Assembly: GCA_963825335.1 (NCBI GenBank)
Contig: CAWGSP010000001.1
Span: 2,467,688 to 2,531,687, forward strand
Source: Methanobacterium_B sp963825335
GTDB lineage: Archaea > Methanobacteriota > Methanobacteria > Methanobacteriales > Methanobacteriaceae
Direction: 5' to 3'
DNA: 64,000 nucleotides
Both the position numbers and the translations under genes were made by a program. Shown piece by piece: positions 47,793-58,216 of this stretch (position 1 is its first letter; every line of letters starts with the position of its first letter). Under the pieces are notes generated by a model. The model was not told the DNA's origin and did no database searches. It worked only from the letters and a program-made list of their open reading frames with translations.

Positions 47793-48270
47793 ACTATTAT
47801 CCTCCCAAATATTCTATTTTTTTAATTCCAAGTATTCTCATTATTCGAGTGATAAAAAAATGATAGAACAACTAAATAATTTTATTATGCCTTTTATATA
47901 TTATAAGATAGTAAATTTAAATAAAATACTCATTAACTTTAATTTTAAGTTTTTTTTCCAATTTAGATTTATTACTTATTAAAATGTTGAGAAATATAAA
48001 TAATAAAATAAATAATATTGAAATATAGTAAATAAATGAAAAAATGGGTTTTAATCTCCAAAAATTAATATAGAAAACGATGAAATAACCTAGATTAGAC
48101 TTGAGTAATTATATTCATTAATACTTGTAATTCTGATTATTGATTGAATAAAGGTCTTGAAAATGAATGTCATCTTAAATATCCATAATATTATATGGTT
48201 TTAAGTTGGTAGTATATTTATATTTATGTTTGAAAAAATTTATGAGAAAACTAAAAGCGTGGTTTTTTAA
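47793..48270. other. Divergent intergenic stretch
   Basis: Very AT-rich. TATATTTATATTTATG around 48211-48226 is a TATA candidate for the plus-strand gene that follows. No gene is seen. Confidence 0.35.
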
Positions 48271-48642
48271 TTGGAAATTTTATGGTTTTACATAGCAGTT
48301 TTCCTTGCTATCAGTGACGAAATACACAGCCGTATTATGTGGGGTGTATTTGCAGACTTTTACATTCTCCTAGCAGGCGTAATAAAAGAGAGCGTAGCAT
48401 CAAATATCCGGCTTTGGATTATACATGAAGGTATGGAAGCAGTTTTTCACTTCATAGTGCTTTCAATAATATTCCTGTCGCTAGAAATAGGTATACTTGC
48501 GGCTCTCATACACATGGTGATAGATATTTATCATGAGTTCTCAGGAATAGAACTAACCCCATTAGGCCACAGATGTTTACATTTTACCATAGAATCAATA
48601 TTCTTTATCCTAATTTTCTCAGCAGGAATAACAGGATATTAA
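48271..48642 (+). CDS. Small integral membrane protein upstream of pheT
   Basis: 123 residues from a TTG. Three or four membrane segments, with His and Glu residues spaced in or near them (SDEIHSRIMW, HEGMEAVFHF, HMVIDIYHEF, HRCLHFTIES), which might bind a metal. No ribosome site is obvious. It lies 66 bases before pheT and may be co-transcribed. I recall similar genes next to pheT in methanobacteria. Function unknown. Confidence 0.6.
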   Translation: MEILWFYIAVFLAISDEIHSRIMWGVFADFYILLAGVIKESVASNIRLWIIHEGMEAVFHFIVLSIIFLSLEIGILAALIHMVIDIYHEFSGIELTPLGHRCLHFTIESIFFILIFSAGITGY

Positions 48643-48708
48643 AAATAATTGACAACAAAGAAATTACTGATTTGAAATAATTTAATTCAATAATAGGATG
48701 AAAATAAT

Positions 48709-50391
48709 ATGCCGGTAATAAACTTTAGCTACGACTATTTTAATCATGTTTTAGGGAAAAACATTCCAAAAGATGAACTTATTGATATGCTACCAATGAT
48801 TGGTAGTGATATAGAAAATTATGATGATGATATGGTCAAAGTTGAGTTTTTCCCCAACAGACCAGATTATTACAGTGTAGAAGGAATAACAAGAACTGTT
48901 AAAGGATTTCTTGGTATTGAAGAGGGTATGCCTGAGTACTGTTTAACTAAATCTGACATAACCATGACAGTTGACCCCGAACTCGGGACTATTAGACCTT
49001 ACACAGCATGCTGTATCGTTGAGGATATATCGATTGATGAAGACAGACTTAAGGCTTTAATGGATTTCCAAGAAAATTTACACTGGGTTCTGGGTCGTGA
49101 TAGAAAAAAAGTTGCTATAGGCATTCACAACCTGGATGTTCTTAAACCACCATTCAAATACAAAGCAGCAGAATCTCATAAATACTCATTCGTTGCTCTT
49201 GAAACTACCGATAAAATGGATCTCCAAGAGATACTGGAGAACCATAAAAAAGGTAAGAAATATGCTAAATTGTTGGAGAAATACGATAAATATCCTTTAA
49301 TTACTGATTCAAATGATAATGTGCTATCTATGCCGCCAATTATTAATGGGGAACTAACTAAACTATCAGAAAAAACTGTTAATATCTTAATCGATGTCAC
49401 AGGTACCGATGAAAGAGCTGTGAATTCAGCACTCAACATTATAGCATGTTCGTTTGCTGAAACGGGCGGAAAAATCAAAACAATGAAGATTGTCTACCCA
49501 GATAGGGTAGTTGAAACACCAGACTTGACACCCAAGAAGATGAATGTGAGTGTTGATAATGCTCAAAAAATTATAGGTGTTGAATTATCAGCAGATGATG
49601 TCGTCAAAATGCTAAGACGTGCACGGTTAGGTGCAGATTATGACACCGAAGAGAACGTTATAGTCAGTGTACCTGCATATAGGGTCGACATCCTCCATGA
49701 AGTAGATATCATCGAGAACATTGCCATAGGATATTGTATTAGGAAGATTAATCCCGCACTCCCTGAAATTGCCACCATTGCAAATCCAGACATCGGGAAA
49801 AACTTCGAAAACAGTTTGAGAGAAATAATGATAGGTATGGGATTTTATGAGGTCATGAGTTTGATGTTAACGAGCGAAACCCAACATTATCATAACATGA
49901 AATTATCCGAAGATGAACATGTCATGGTTGCTCAACCAATATCCATCGATAGGACCATGATAAGAAAAAGCCTTCTTAACGGCTTAATGGAATTTTTAGA
50001 GGATAACAAACACGAAGAACTGCCTCAAAAAATATTCGAAGTTGGAGACGTTGTGTACATAGATAATAACGCCGATACCAACACCAAAATTATCAAAAAA
50101 ATTGCTGGTGTTGTTACACATTCAACAGCCAATTTCACGGAAATTAAGTCCATAACTTATTCATTCGTATCAAATATAGGACTTAAAATTGAAATTGAAC
50201 CCTCAAACCACCCCTCATTTATTAAAGGTCGATGCGCATCATTCAAATCCATTCCAGAAAGCAATGAAAATAAGCCCGGAGAAAATCCTGCTAAAGGAAT
50301 TAAAGGATACTTTGGTGAGGTAGATCCCGAGGTCATCACCAACTTCGCACTCGAATATCCTGTGGTTGCATTTGAAATCGAATTTATATGA
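48709..50391 (+). CDS. pheT: Phenylalanyl-tRNA synthetase beta subunit
   Basis: 560 residues, the archaeal length. N-terminal FDYF-type start (NFSYDYFNHVLGK), B3/B4 domain (about 90-270), B5 domain (about 280-345, SVDNAQKIIGVELSADDVVKM) and the catalytic-like core with IGMGFYEVMSLMLTS and SIDRTMIRKSLLNGLMEFLE. It pairs with PheS, which is not in the window, to charge tRNA-Phe. AGGATGAAA precedes the ATG. Confidence 0.96.
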   Translation: MPVINFSYDYFNHVLGKNIPKDELIDMLPMIGSDIENYDDDMVKVEFFPNRPDYYSVEGITRTVKGFLGIEEGMPEYCLTKSDITMTVDPELGTIRPYTACCIVEDISIDEDRLKALMDFQENLHWVLGRDRKKVAIGIHNLDVLKPPFKYKAAESHKYSFVALETTDKMDLQEILENHKKGKKYAKLLEKYDKYPLITDSNDNVLSMPPIINGELTKLSEKTVNILIDVTGTDERAVNSALNIIACSFAETGGKIKTMKIVYPDRVVETPDLTPKKMNVSVDNAQKIIGVELSADDVVKMLRRARLGADYDTEENVIVSVPAYRVDILHEVDIIENIAIGYCIRKINPALPEIATIANPDIGKNFENSLREIMIGMGFYEVMSLMLTSETQHYHNMKLSEDEHVMVAQPISIDRTMIRKSLLNGLMEFLEDNKHEELPQKIFEVGDVVYIDNNADTNTKIIKKIAGVVTHSTANFTEIKSITYSFVSNIGLKIEIEPSNHPSFIKGRCASFKSIPESNENKPGENPAKGIKGYFGEVDPEVITNFALEYPVVAFEIEFI

Positions 50392-50668
50392 TCGAGAAAA
50401 TTATTTTATAAAAAAAATTTTCCTCTTTTTATTAAATCTATGATTGTATTTTAATATTTTATTTTTAAGATACTTTTTTTTGTTCAAATAAAAAATGAAA
50501 TTATTCTATTCCCTATTTATATTCCTATTTATAAAATTGAGATTTATAACATCTTAGATTGATGTATACTGCCCTGTAAATTAATATTGTTTTAACAAAA
50601 ATATCTATATATTAATATCCTTCGTCAAACAAAATAAATTGTATTAAGATAAATGAAGATGCATTAGG

Positions 50669-51202
50669 GTGTTGGGTAAACATCAAAAAAGGGTATTTGG
50701 ACGTGTAAATTTGGGGAAATTCAGGGTATTAATCGTAGAAGATGAGTTATTAGTTGCAGCAGATTTGAAACATCACCTTGAATCAATGGGTTATGTTGTG
50801 GATGGCATTGCCACCACAGGCATTGATGCTATCAAAAATACCGAAAATATTTATCCTGATCTGATTTTAATGGATGTAATGCTCAGAGGCAACATGGACG
50901 GTGTGGACTCAGCGAAAATAATACGTGAAAACCATGATATTCCCATCATATATCTAACAGCGTACTATGATAATGAACTGATAAATCGAGCTAAAATAAC
51001 CAAACCATCGGGATATATTGTTAAACCATTCGATGCCAAGGAATTAGAGATGACCATAGAGTTAACCCGCTATAAACACAAGATAGAAGAAAAAACTAAA
51101 AGGCGTTCTGAGATATTGAAATGGTCAAACGAGATGTTAAAAGAGATCAGTGAAAATCAAAAAAACCTTTCTCAGATATACGCTGTTAATCATATAAAAT
51201 AA
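50669..51202 (+). CDS. Single-domain response regulator with basic N-terminus
   Basis: About 177 residues; a GTG at 50669 or the TTG at 50672 behind AGGGTG is the start. The receiver has LIVEDELLVAAD, D69 in LILMDVML, a Thr in YLTAYYD and a Lys in YIVKPFD. A short helical tail (about 140-177, with EEKTKRRSEILKWSNEML) may form a coiled coil. A ribosome site and promoter were not resolved. It has no output domain. It is more distant from the pair at 17-18 kb and has no kinase neighbour. Confidence 0.82.
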   Translation: MLGKHQKRVFGRVNLGKFRVLIVEDELLVAADLKHHLESMGYVVDGIATTGIDAIKNTENIYPDLILMDVMLRGNMDGVDSAKIIRENHDIPIIYLTAYYDNELINRAKITKPSGYIVKPFDAKELEMTIELTRYKHKIEEKTKRRSEILKWSNEMLKEISENQKNLSQIYAVNHIK

Positions 51203-51308
51203 AACTAGTACAATCCTTAAAATAATGTAAGTTTTAATTTTAGGGTATGATATTATTTTTGGTATAAACACGATAAAATTAATCGTTAAAACTGATTTTT
51301 AAACGGAT

Positions 51309-51776
51309 CTATTTGAATTGTGATTCTATATCCTCGGTGTTCATAATTCGTTCACAGTAGTAACATCTGAGCATCATTGGATTGGTGTTGAGTACGTTGA
51401 ACTTGCTTAAAACCGGTTCTCGTGTTCGTGTTATGCAGTTGGGATTTGGACACTTGAGGATTCCTTTAATATTGTTTAAAAGTGTTACTTTACCCTTGCC
51501 CGTAATTTCATACTCCCTAACAATGTTTATTGTGGCATTTGGGGCGATTAGAGCAATTTTGTCCACTTCACGAGATTCGAGTTCTCTTCCCTCTATCTTG
51601 ACTATGTCCTTTGAACCCATCAATGATGATTTCACATTCATGGCAATTGTAACAGCTGCTTCTTTACTCGGCAAACCAAGTATTTTAAGAACGTTTAATG
51701 CTTTGTTAGCCGTGATATGATCTATTACTGTCCCATTTCTAATGGGTTTAACCTTAAGTTCCCTAGGTGCTTTCAT
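51309..51776 (-). CDS. pyrI: Aspartate carbamoyltransferase regulatory chain
   Basis: 155 residues. The N-terminal nucleotide-binding domain starts PRELKVKPIRNGTVIDHI; the zinc site is C109, C114, C138 and C141 (KCPNPNCI, RCYYCE), so it is intact. It holds the PyrB catalytic trimers together and mediates feedback by CTP and ATP in pyrimidine synthesis. pyrB is not in the window, which is common in archaea. The stop lies about 100 bases from the response regulator converging on it. Confidence 0.95.
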   Translation of the reverse strand: MKAPRELKVKPIRNGTVIDHITANKALNVLKILGLPSKEAAVTIAMNVKSSLMGSKDIVKIEGRELESREVDKIALIAPNATINIVREYEITGKGKVTLLNNIKGILKCPNPNCITRTREPVLSKFNVLNTNPMMLRCYYCERIMNTEDIESQFK

Positions 51777-52004
51777 AAAATTGTCCCTTTATTTCTAATT
51801 AAATTTACGATATGGTAATTAGTTAATATTTGAATTACTTTATTAAATTTTGTTCCATCTATCTTATTAATTTTATTTAATGTAAATAATGATATAAATT
51901 ATACACGAATTTAGATGACAAGAAAATTATGTTATTATAAATCAAATGTTTTAAATATTGTACTATAATTTCTTATCATAAACAATGGAAGTGAGTTTAG
52001 TTTT

Positions 52005-52184
52005 ATGGACAAAAAAATGACAAATGTGTTGTACTTAGCAGTCGGAGCAATTCTGATATGCGTGGTGAAATTTAACACCTTAAACATGAACGGTTTTTTA
52101 TCGGTCATAATTGGATTTTTCGGTTTTGCTGCTTTAATAAGTGGTGTTTTTGGATTATTCAACAATTTCAGAAATGTACCATGA
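52005..52184 (+). CDS. 59-residue membrane protein
   Basis: A clean small frame from ATG 52005 (GTGAG upstream) to TGA 52184. Two hydrophobic segments (about 7-21 and 31-52) joined by a short polar turn (KFNTLNMNG) make a membrane hairpin, ending in FNNFRNVP. Composition is typical of real small membrane proteins. Function unknown. Confidence 0.55.
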   Translation: MDKKMTNVLYLAVGAILICVVKFNTLNMNGFLSVIIGFFGFAALISGVFGLFNNFRNVP

Positions 52185-52525
52185 TGAATAAAAACAACTT
52201 ATTTTGTTAAAACCATCAAATTTAACAAATTTTAAAAGATTTTTCAAATAAGTTATTTACAATAACAGTTCATTTTGGCTCAAGTAGGTTAATTATCAGA
52301 TCTGATATTGTAATCAATAAAAATTTGATAAAAAAAACCTTTAGTGATAATTCATAATATTATAATAAAAGGAAATATTTTTTGATTTACAAATTATTCT
52401 ATGATATTTTTTAACAATTGGACATGAAATATGATATTTACTTGAAATAAACCTAAAATTATGGGTTGAAATTATATTTCTAATAGATCAGAGCTCAGAA
52501 ACAAATCAAATGAGGGAAGAGTTAA
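52185..52525. other. Intergenic stretch
   Basis: AT-rich, with no gene. GAGGGAAGAG at 52512-52521 is the ribosome site of the next gene. Confidence 0.35.
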
Positions 52526-52759
52526 ATGGAAATAAAAAAAGGAAAACTAAATAGTTATTTCATTGATGTAGATGGACATCCAGTTGCAATTTTTACCGAT
52601 GCAACAGAATCTGAATTTAATAAATTATTAGACAACTTCATGTCAGAGATTGATGGACGTAAATTTAGAATTGGTTTTTTCAAAAATTATGTGGCCGAAA
52701 GCGGTTATTATATCTATTATGCTCAAGATCCAGTTGATCCCCCACAAGAACCTGAATGA
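52526..52759 (+). CDS. Small soluble protein, unknown
   Basis: 77 residues with a good GAGGGAAGAG site. Mixed alpha-beta: KLNSYFIDVDGHPVAIFTD suggests two strands, then a helix (ESEFNKLLDNFMSEI) and further strands rich in Tyr, ending in a Pro/Glu tail (DPVDPPQEPE). No motif recognised. It is flanked by non-coding DNA. Confidence 0.55.
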   Translation: MEIKKGKLNSYFIDVDGHPVAIFTDATESEFNKLLDNFMSEIDGRKFRIGFFKNYVAESGYYIYYAQDPVDPPQEPE

Positions 52760-52888
52760 TTAGGGTAAACCCATCTAAAGTTTTTTTTAAATTATGTTAT
52801 CGATTAAATTTTTACTAATATTTTTTATTTGATATCCAACTTCGCTTTCCATTGGTCCATTCAATGAATAGAAACATTTTCTAAGTTG

Positions 52889-54319
52889 TTAATTTTCAAC
52901 AGGTTCAATTAACTCTTCTCCTGTACCATGTTTTCCTGTGAGTAAACTATGTTTTCGGCTGTAGAAGTAGTAAATAATTAATCCCACAACTAACCATATC
53001 AAGAATCGTAATTGAGTTACTGTGGGTAATTCAATAACTAAACCCAAACTCGATAAAATACCTAAAATTGGAATCCAAGGTAGTAATGGTGTTCTGAAAG
53101 GTCGTTCTATATCGGGTCTCGTTCTTCTTAAAATTAATACCGATGCGGATACAATTATAAACGCTGCTAAAGTACCAATGTTTACTAATTGAGCAATATC
53201 GGTGATAGGGAGAAATGCTGCTAAACATGATGCAGCAACGCCAACTATTATTATGCCATTGATTGGGGTTTTAAACATTTTATGAAGTTTAGCAAAGAAA
53301 GGTGGTAGCAAACCATCCCTTGCCATTGCATAAAATACTCTGCTCTGCCCAAAGAAACCCACCAATATAACACTGGTAAGCCCTGCTAAGGCACCCACCG
53401 ATATTACTATACCCGCCCAATGGACACCAACAGTATTAAGAGCAAATGCAACAGGAGCTGCACCCCCTAATAAATAATACGGAACCATACCGTCTAACAC
53501 TGCTGTAACTATGATATAGAGTACACTTGCAATGACCAGGGATCCAATAATAGCAATGGGAAAAGTTCTCTGCGGATTCTTAACTTCTTCGGCTGCTGTG
53601 GTAATTGCATCAAACCCTATATATGCAAAAAATATGATAGCTGCTCCTTTAAAAATACCACTGTAACCGAATGGAAGAAATGGATGATAATTCGCAGGAT
53701 GGATATAGTTAACTCCAATGGTTATGAATAACAGTACTACAAAGAGTTTAAGCATTACAATAAGTGAATTTACCTGTGTAGTTAACTTTGTACCACGAAT
53801 CAGAAGCACAGTTATTATACCGATTATAAGTACAGCTGGAAGATTGAAAAATCCTCCTGCAATACCCGGAGGATTCAGGAGTTGGGGAGGTAAATTGATC
53901 CCAATTGTTGTTATAATACTGACCAGATATCCAGACCAACCCACAGCCAGGGCAGTTACGATTAATGTGTACTCCAACACCAGGTCCCAGCCTATTATCC
54001 ATGCAAACAACTCTCCTAACGTTACATAACTGTAAGTATATGCACTGCCTGCAACCGGTACCATAGATGCAAATTCAGCATAGCATAATGCAGTAAATAA
54101 ACATGCAAGTCCTGCGAATACAAAAGACAAAATCAGCCCGGGACCTGCATAATAAGCTGAAGCTACTCCTGTTAGTATAAAGATGCCAGCACCTATAATT
54201 GCACCCAATCCCATTAATAATAGTGTTGGAGTTCCTATAACTCTGCTTAAACCTTTTTCACCCTCACTAACTTTTAACAAGTGACTTATAGGTTTTTTCC
54301 ATAAGATTCGCCTGGTCAC
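52889..54319 (-). CDS. APC-family amino acid permease (cationic type)
   Basis: 476 residues from GTG 54319, chosen because GGTGGGGGT (54327-54337 region) lies just upstream; the frame extends to 54355. Twelve to fourteen membrane segments with the APC core GLGAIIGAGIFILTGVASA in TM1 and FFAYIGFDAITTAAEEVKNP in TM6. It matches the CAT-type transporters of the family (YceJ/CtrA-like), which take up amino acids with protons. A polar tail SLLTGKHGTGEELIEPVEN follows. Substrate unspecified. Confidence 0.88.
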   Translation of the reverse strand: MTRRILWKKPISHLLKVSEGEKGLSRVIGTPTLLLMGLGAIIGAGIFILTGVASAYYAGPGLILSFVFAGLACLFTALCYAEFASMVPVAGSAYTYSYVTLGELFAWIIGWDLVLEYTLIVTALAVGWSGYLVSIITTIGINLPPQLLNPPGIAGGFFNLPAVLIIGIITVLLIRGTKLTTQVNSLIVMLKLFVVLLFITIGVNYIHPANYHPFLPFGYSGIFKGAAIIFFAYIGFDAITTAAEEVKNPQRTFPIAIIGSLVIASVLYIIVTAVLDGMVPYYLLGGAAPVAFALNTVGVHWAGIVISVGALAGLTSVILVGFFGQSRVFYAMARDGLLPPFFAKLHKMFKTPINGIIIVGVAASCLAAFLPITDIAQLVNIGTLAAFIIVSASVLILRRTRPDIERPFRTPLLPWIPILGILSSLGLVIELPTVTQLRFLIWLVVGLIIYYFYSRKHSLLTGKHGTGEELIEPVEN

Positions 54320-54355
54320 AACAATAAACCCCCACCAAAAAATTTGATAGACCAA

Positions 54356-54674
54356 TAGACTTTACTCTGCAATGATACATCTTAAAAAATTAATCTTAAT
54401 TTTTCGTGATCTATTGTATCTCTCATGCTTTATTATTCGATTGATTTCCGTGTATACTAAATTGTTAGTTCATTATCTCATTTAGTATTCAATATTCAAA
54501 CGTAATATAGTTAGTAGATATATTCGTAGATTCTAAAAAGCAAGCAAAATTATATTTATTCATATGTTTCATTATTCTGGGCTAGTTATGAGCAATCTTC
54601 AACTGACTGCTTTTTTCACGAGTCAGCGATTTTCGCCTTCGATTGAAGTCAACTCCTTAAAAGACTCTTTTATA
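54356..54674. other. Intergenic stretch with an inverted repeat
   Basis: CTGACT (54603-54608) and AGTCAG (54621-54626) enclose a T6-containing loop. This could end transcription from either side. No convincing gene; the frame 54564-54860 overlaps the next gene on the other strand and is chance. Confidence 0.35.
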
Positions 54675-55088
54675 TTATCCGCCTTTGAAAATCCACTGCA
54701 CACCGTATCTATCGTAAAATTGTCCATATGTTCCAAAGGGCATATTATGCAAATCTTGAAATCTATCTTTTTCTGCTCTATATTTGAGTTTATCAAAAAC
54801 TTTTTTCAACTCATCATGAGTCTCACCTATGACAAATATAGCGTACATATTACCTTGTAACGGTTCATAATCTGGAGATGCCATCCAATCTGCTGCGGAT
54901 ATATCAATAGCACCACTCTTAAGATGGGCATTAATAATTCTATCGTGCATCTCTGGTGGAAACTGTGCCTTCATGGGAGTGTCGCCAAGTTTCGTAAGAG
55001 TCAAATCTCCACCAAGACATTTTTGATAGAAAGTCATTGCCTCAGCACAATTGCCGTCAAATAAAATAAATGGAGTACAATTCAACAT
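54675..55088 (-). CDS. PhnB-like VOC-superfamily protein
   Basis: 137 residues; AGGGGGACG lies upstream. One glyoxalase-fold module pair of the PhnB/3-demethylubiquinone-methylase-like type: TPFILFDGNCAEAMTFYQKC, LGGDLTL, then HAHLKSG-type strand and YGQFYDRYGVQWIF at the end. The PhnB group usually lacks the full metal site; here the His and Glu are not clearly set. Function unknown. A second VOC protein is 155 bases upstream on the same strand. Confidence 0.8.
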   Translation of the reverse strand: MLNCTPFILFDGNCAEAMTFYQKCLGGDLTLTKLGDTPMKAQFPPEMHDRIINAHLKSGAIDISAADWMASPDYEPLQGNMYAIFVIGETHDELKKVFDKLKYRAEKDRFQDLHNMPFGTYGQFYDRYGVQWIFKGG

Positions 55089-55242
55089 AACTATTCACGT
55101 CCCCCTTTTTTGTAACAAACTCATTCATATTAAACATATTTTCACTGATAGATGAAATTCCATTATATGATTGTGTTTAAATCCAATGATGGGGAACTGA
55201 TGTGAGTTGCATCCATCAAGGTTGAAAAAAATGTTTTCAGTT

Positions 55243-55623
55243 TTAATCTTCCCGTTCAACTAATACAAATATATTATCGTCTATATCCGCGAAAATAGCT
55301 TGCATCACACCAAAATCTTGCATCTTTGGCTTTTCAATGAATTTAACACCCTTAGAATTTAATTCTTCATAAGTTTTATTCATATCATCTGTAGCAAAAA
55401 CAATATTGGTAAATCCACCCACAGTAACACCTTCCTGTCCAGGATAGGGTTTAGCCAGGGTGATAGCTGTTTCAGCATTAGGTGGTTTTACTTCAATCCA
55501 ACGGAAACCATTACCCATCTCAATATCCGCTTGCTTTTCAAAACCGAGCTTATCTAAATAAAAATTTAGTGATTTATCCTGATCTTTTACCCATACACTT
55601 GCAAGTCTAATTTTTTTGATCAT
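55243..55623 (-). CDS. Glyoxalase/VOC-superfamily protein
   Basis: 126 residues; GGAGTTTTT precedes the ATG. Two beta-alpha-beta-beta-beta modules (KIRLASVWVKDQDKSLNFYL, DKLGFEKQADIEMG; VFATDDMNKTYEELNSKGVK). The end DIDDNIFVLVERED carries the usual last metal-ligand position but with Val in place of the expected Glu. It is a bleomycin-resistance/dioxygenase-type domain. Substrate unknown. May form a unit with the PhnB-like gene that follows. Confidence 0.8.
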   Translation of the reverse strand: MIKKIRLASVWVKDQDKSLNFYLDKLGFEKQADIEMGNGFRWIEVKPPNAETAITLAKPYPGQEGVTVGGFTNIVFATDDMNKTYEELNSKGVKFIEKPKMQDFGVMQAIFADIDDNIFVLVERED

Positions 55624-55880
55624 CCTAAAAACTCCATTTTTATTAATTATTATTGGTTTTATCTACTTTTCAAAGAAGTATAATAAAACATTTGAACCTT
55701 TCTTAGCTATGATTTATCCCAATATAATGCATAGACATTCCAATAATTTTTTTTTACAAATGATCCGATACAGTGCCTTCATTTTCTGCAGCAATTTTTG
55801 AATAATTCATACATCAACAGAAATCTTTCTTTACTTCAATCATTCCAGACTATTTAACTATGCAAACTATTATGGGAACT

Positions 55881-56378
55881 TCATCCATCAATAGAGAGGG
55901 ATTCTGGTAATTTTTCTCCTTTTATGGCCGTGCCGATGATTCCGCCAATTAAGCCAAGGACAAAGAATGATACCAAACCAACTAGGGCTGTTCCTACTAC
56001 TAATCCTGTTAGGAGTGTTTCAGGTGGTATGTGAGAACCATAATTATTCAAAGTGGTAGTTACTAGGCTCAATGATAATAATCCGATTATTGGGAAGGAT
56101 ATAAGCCCAGCTATACCTGCTGCAAGTCCCCCGTTTACAATTCCATCTGAGTAATTCCCACCGATCATGTAACCGGCAATCAATCCGCCAATTATGGGAC
56201 TTATAAAAACTATATTTTTATATAGGTATAATCCACTAAAAATACTTATTATCAGTGTAATTATAAATGCAATACCTATCGCTGTCCAGTTTAAATTTAA
56301 GTTTAAATTGATTATTGTAACCCCATAATTTTTTGATATTATAGTTTTATATGATCTTTTTAGATAAAAATATTTCAA
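55881..56378 (-). CDS. DUF5518 membrane protein
   Basis: 165 residues if the TTG at 56378 is used, but no ribosome site supports it. The protein core starts near TIINLNLNLNWTAIGIAFII. Four membrane segments with Gly-rich turns (PIIGGLIAGYMIGG, GGLAAGIAGLISFPIIGLLS, LTGLVVGTALVGLVSFFVLG). The family is widespread in methanobacteria and of unknown function. No ATG, GTG or TTG lies near the core start after the GGGGTTAC site, so the true start is open. Confidence 0.75.
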   Translation of the reverse strand: MKYFYLKRSYKTIISKNYGVTIINLNLNLNWTAIGIAFIITLIISIFSGLYLYKNIVFISPIIGGLIAGYMIGGNYSDGIVNGGLAAGIAGLISFPIIGLLSLSLVTTTLNNYGSHIPPETLLTGLVVGTALVGLVSFFVLGLIGGIIGTAIKGEKLPESLSIDG

Positions 56379-57080
56379 TTAGTACTCATTTTATATCAAA
56401 TTCCATCAGTATCTTATAACATGTGAAAATCAAAGTTCAACCAACATAACAGGAACTGTTCTAATCTAGATTGATTTTTTGAATCAAAAACTTGTTTATT
56501 TTATTTAAACTAACTTTTTCTCTTTTCATTGAAATTTTCCAAATTGCACTCGTTTATCATGGCATTTTGGGAATTCTTTTTCTTTTATTTTTTGGTTTTT
56601 GCTCCGTAACTTTCAATCTAGCTTTTTGGAAATAATTCAATTTAATGTATAATTTATATTTCTAAGTGAGTATTAAAAGGTTATATCGAATCTTAGATTT
56701 GTAAATCAGTATTCAAATGAATTATAATCATATTCATATTCTATAAAAGTTGCATATGACAAATAAACGGAACATAAAGAATTTACCGGTTTAAAACATT
56801 TTAATATCGTAAATAATGGATTTAATCCATATTTATTTTACGATTTCACATATTGGTACGTAAATAAGTAGAATTTATATAATAGTACGTTAATAGTATA
56901 TAATTAGAAAAACAGTGTATACTACGACTAAACCAGTAAATTAAGTAAACAAACTTAAATGAAAATGAAACATTCTAAAATAATTAAATCTATGATTGTA
57001 GAAGCCTAAATTATAAAACAGTATTTAGATGCAGTGATCCGGGAATAAATTCGTTAATATGTACTGAATGGAGGAAAAAT
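56379..57080 (+). promoter_or_regulatory. Long upstream region of the monooxygenase-family gene
   Basis: No gene over 700 bases. It holds a long hairpin (separate entry), a TATA box TTTATATAAT near 56877, and the near-repeat TACGTAAATAA (about 56857) and TACGTTAATAG (about 56886) on either side of it. Farther on, TAGTATA (56894) and TATACTA (near 56923) form another inverted repeat. Such dense structure at a promoter suggests regulation. Confidence 0.4.
56806..56844. repeat. Imperfect long hairpin
   Basis: ATCGTAAA and TTTACGAT at the ends and ATGGAT/ATCCAT around the TTA centre pair with each other, interrupted by short unpaired stretches of 2 and 6 bases. The stem lies about 30 bases upstream of the TATA box of the next gene. 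Confidence 0.6.
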
Positions 57081-57449
57081 ATGTTCAAATTCGACAAAAT
57101 GGATGATAAAGTTACAATATTTGATCAAATGAATGGAAAAGGTGGCCCTGTAATTCTAATAAATAAATTTAATGTAGCTCCCGAGGAAACGGAACAACTA
57201 CTAAAAAACTGGACAAAACACGCGACTTTTTTCAAACAACAACCAGGCTACATTTCCACACAATTTCACAGGGGTATTGGCGGGAGTAGTGTATTCATAA
57301 ACTATGAAGTATGGGAGACAATAGAAGACTACAAAAAAGCCGTTAACCAAAAAGAAGCTCTGTCAATTTTGGAAAACTATCCGCCAAGTACTGTAATATC
57401 TCCGCATCTGTTTACAAAAGTTGCAGTACATGGGATATGTGTTAAATAA
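57081..57449 (+). CDS. Antibiotic biosynthesis monooxygenase-family protein
   Basis: 122 residues; TGGAGGAAAAAT precedes the ATG. The ABM fold of about 95 residues is visible: VILINKFNVAPEETEQLLKNW, TKHATFFKQQPGYISTQFH, INYEVWETIEDYKKAVNQKEA. Family members are small dimeric oxygenases or heme-binding or stress proteins; in an anaerobe a role in redox stress is more likely than antibiotic synthesis. The promoter region is rich in repeats. Confidence 0.82.
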   Translation: MFKFDKMDDKVTIFDQMNGKGGPVILINKFNVAPEETEQLLKNWTKHATFFKQQPGYISTQFHRGIGGSSVFINYEVWETIEDYKKAVNQKEALSILENYPPSTVISPHLFTKVAVHGICVK

Positions 57450-58216
57450 TAAAGAATAATAGTTTCTTTAGAATGGTTCTATCTTCTAAAGCTTTATTTT
57501 TCAATTTTAAGTCATCAACGAAATTCAAATTTACCTACAACTTCATCATGGGCGAAATATTCCACAATGGAGCTGTTGTATCGTCATGTTTCAGAAACAT
57601 ATTTTCGATTTAGCTTCTGTCATATAGTGCCTATCAAAGCTCAATTAAAATAAAATCTAATTTCATCAACAACCAAGATCAGAATGCCTCAACTGTAGGC
57701 TGATTTCCATCTATTTGTTAATAACAAGATGTGTTTCATTAGCAATCCAATCAGTCTTTAGAATCCATAATAAATATCGCTGTAGAAATCATTCAATTTT
57801 TATTTTATCATATTAGAATAGAAAATAAATTAATTTTCTTTGTTATTTAATAATAAACACAAAAATTAATTGTAATTACCGAATAAACAAAAACAGTGCA
57901 AATTTAATGTGATCCAACATCATAAGGATAATTTTAGCCTATATACTAGATGGCTTGGAGTTCGTAAATCTTGATATTTGAACATTATAACCAAATAATC
58001 ATGGGATCCAATTCATTTCCAATAACTTTAAATCACCATTTCCGGATTTTATCTTCATTTTCATACAATTTACTTCATTACTTACTTTTAGGGAACAATA
58101 TTACTAATCTTCTCATGATATAGTTAAATAAGTTTTGGCACATAATGTATTTAAACTTTCATAAAAAAAATAATTGAAGAAAGTTGAAAATAGATTTGTG
58201 AAATGGTGTAAAAAAA
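57450..58216. other. About 770 bp without genes
   Basis: No coding signal. The stretch is AT-rich with no strong inverted repeat. It may hold the promoter of the EFR1 gene; a TATA-like TTAAATAAG is near 58120. Confidence 0.4.
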
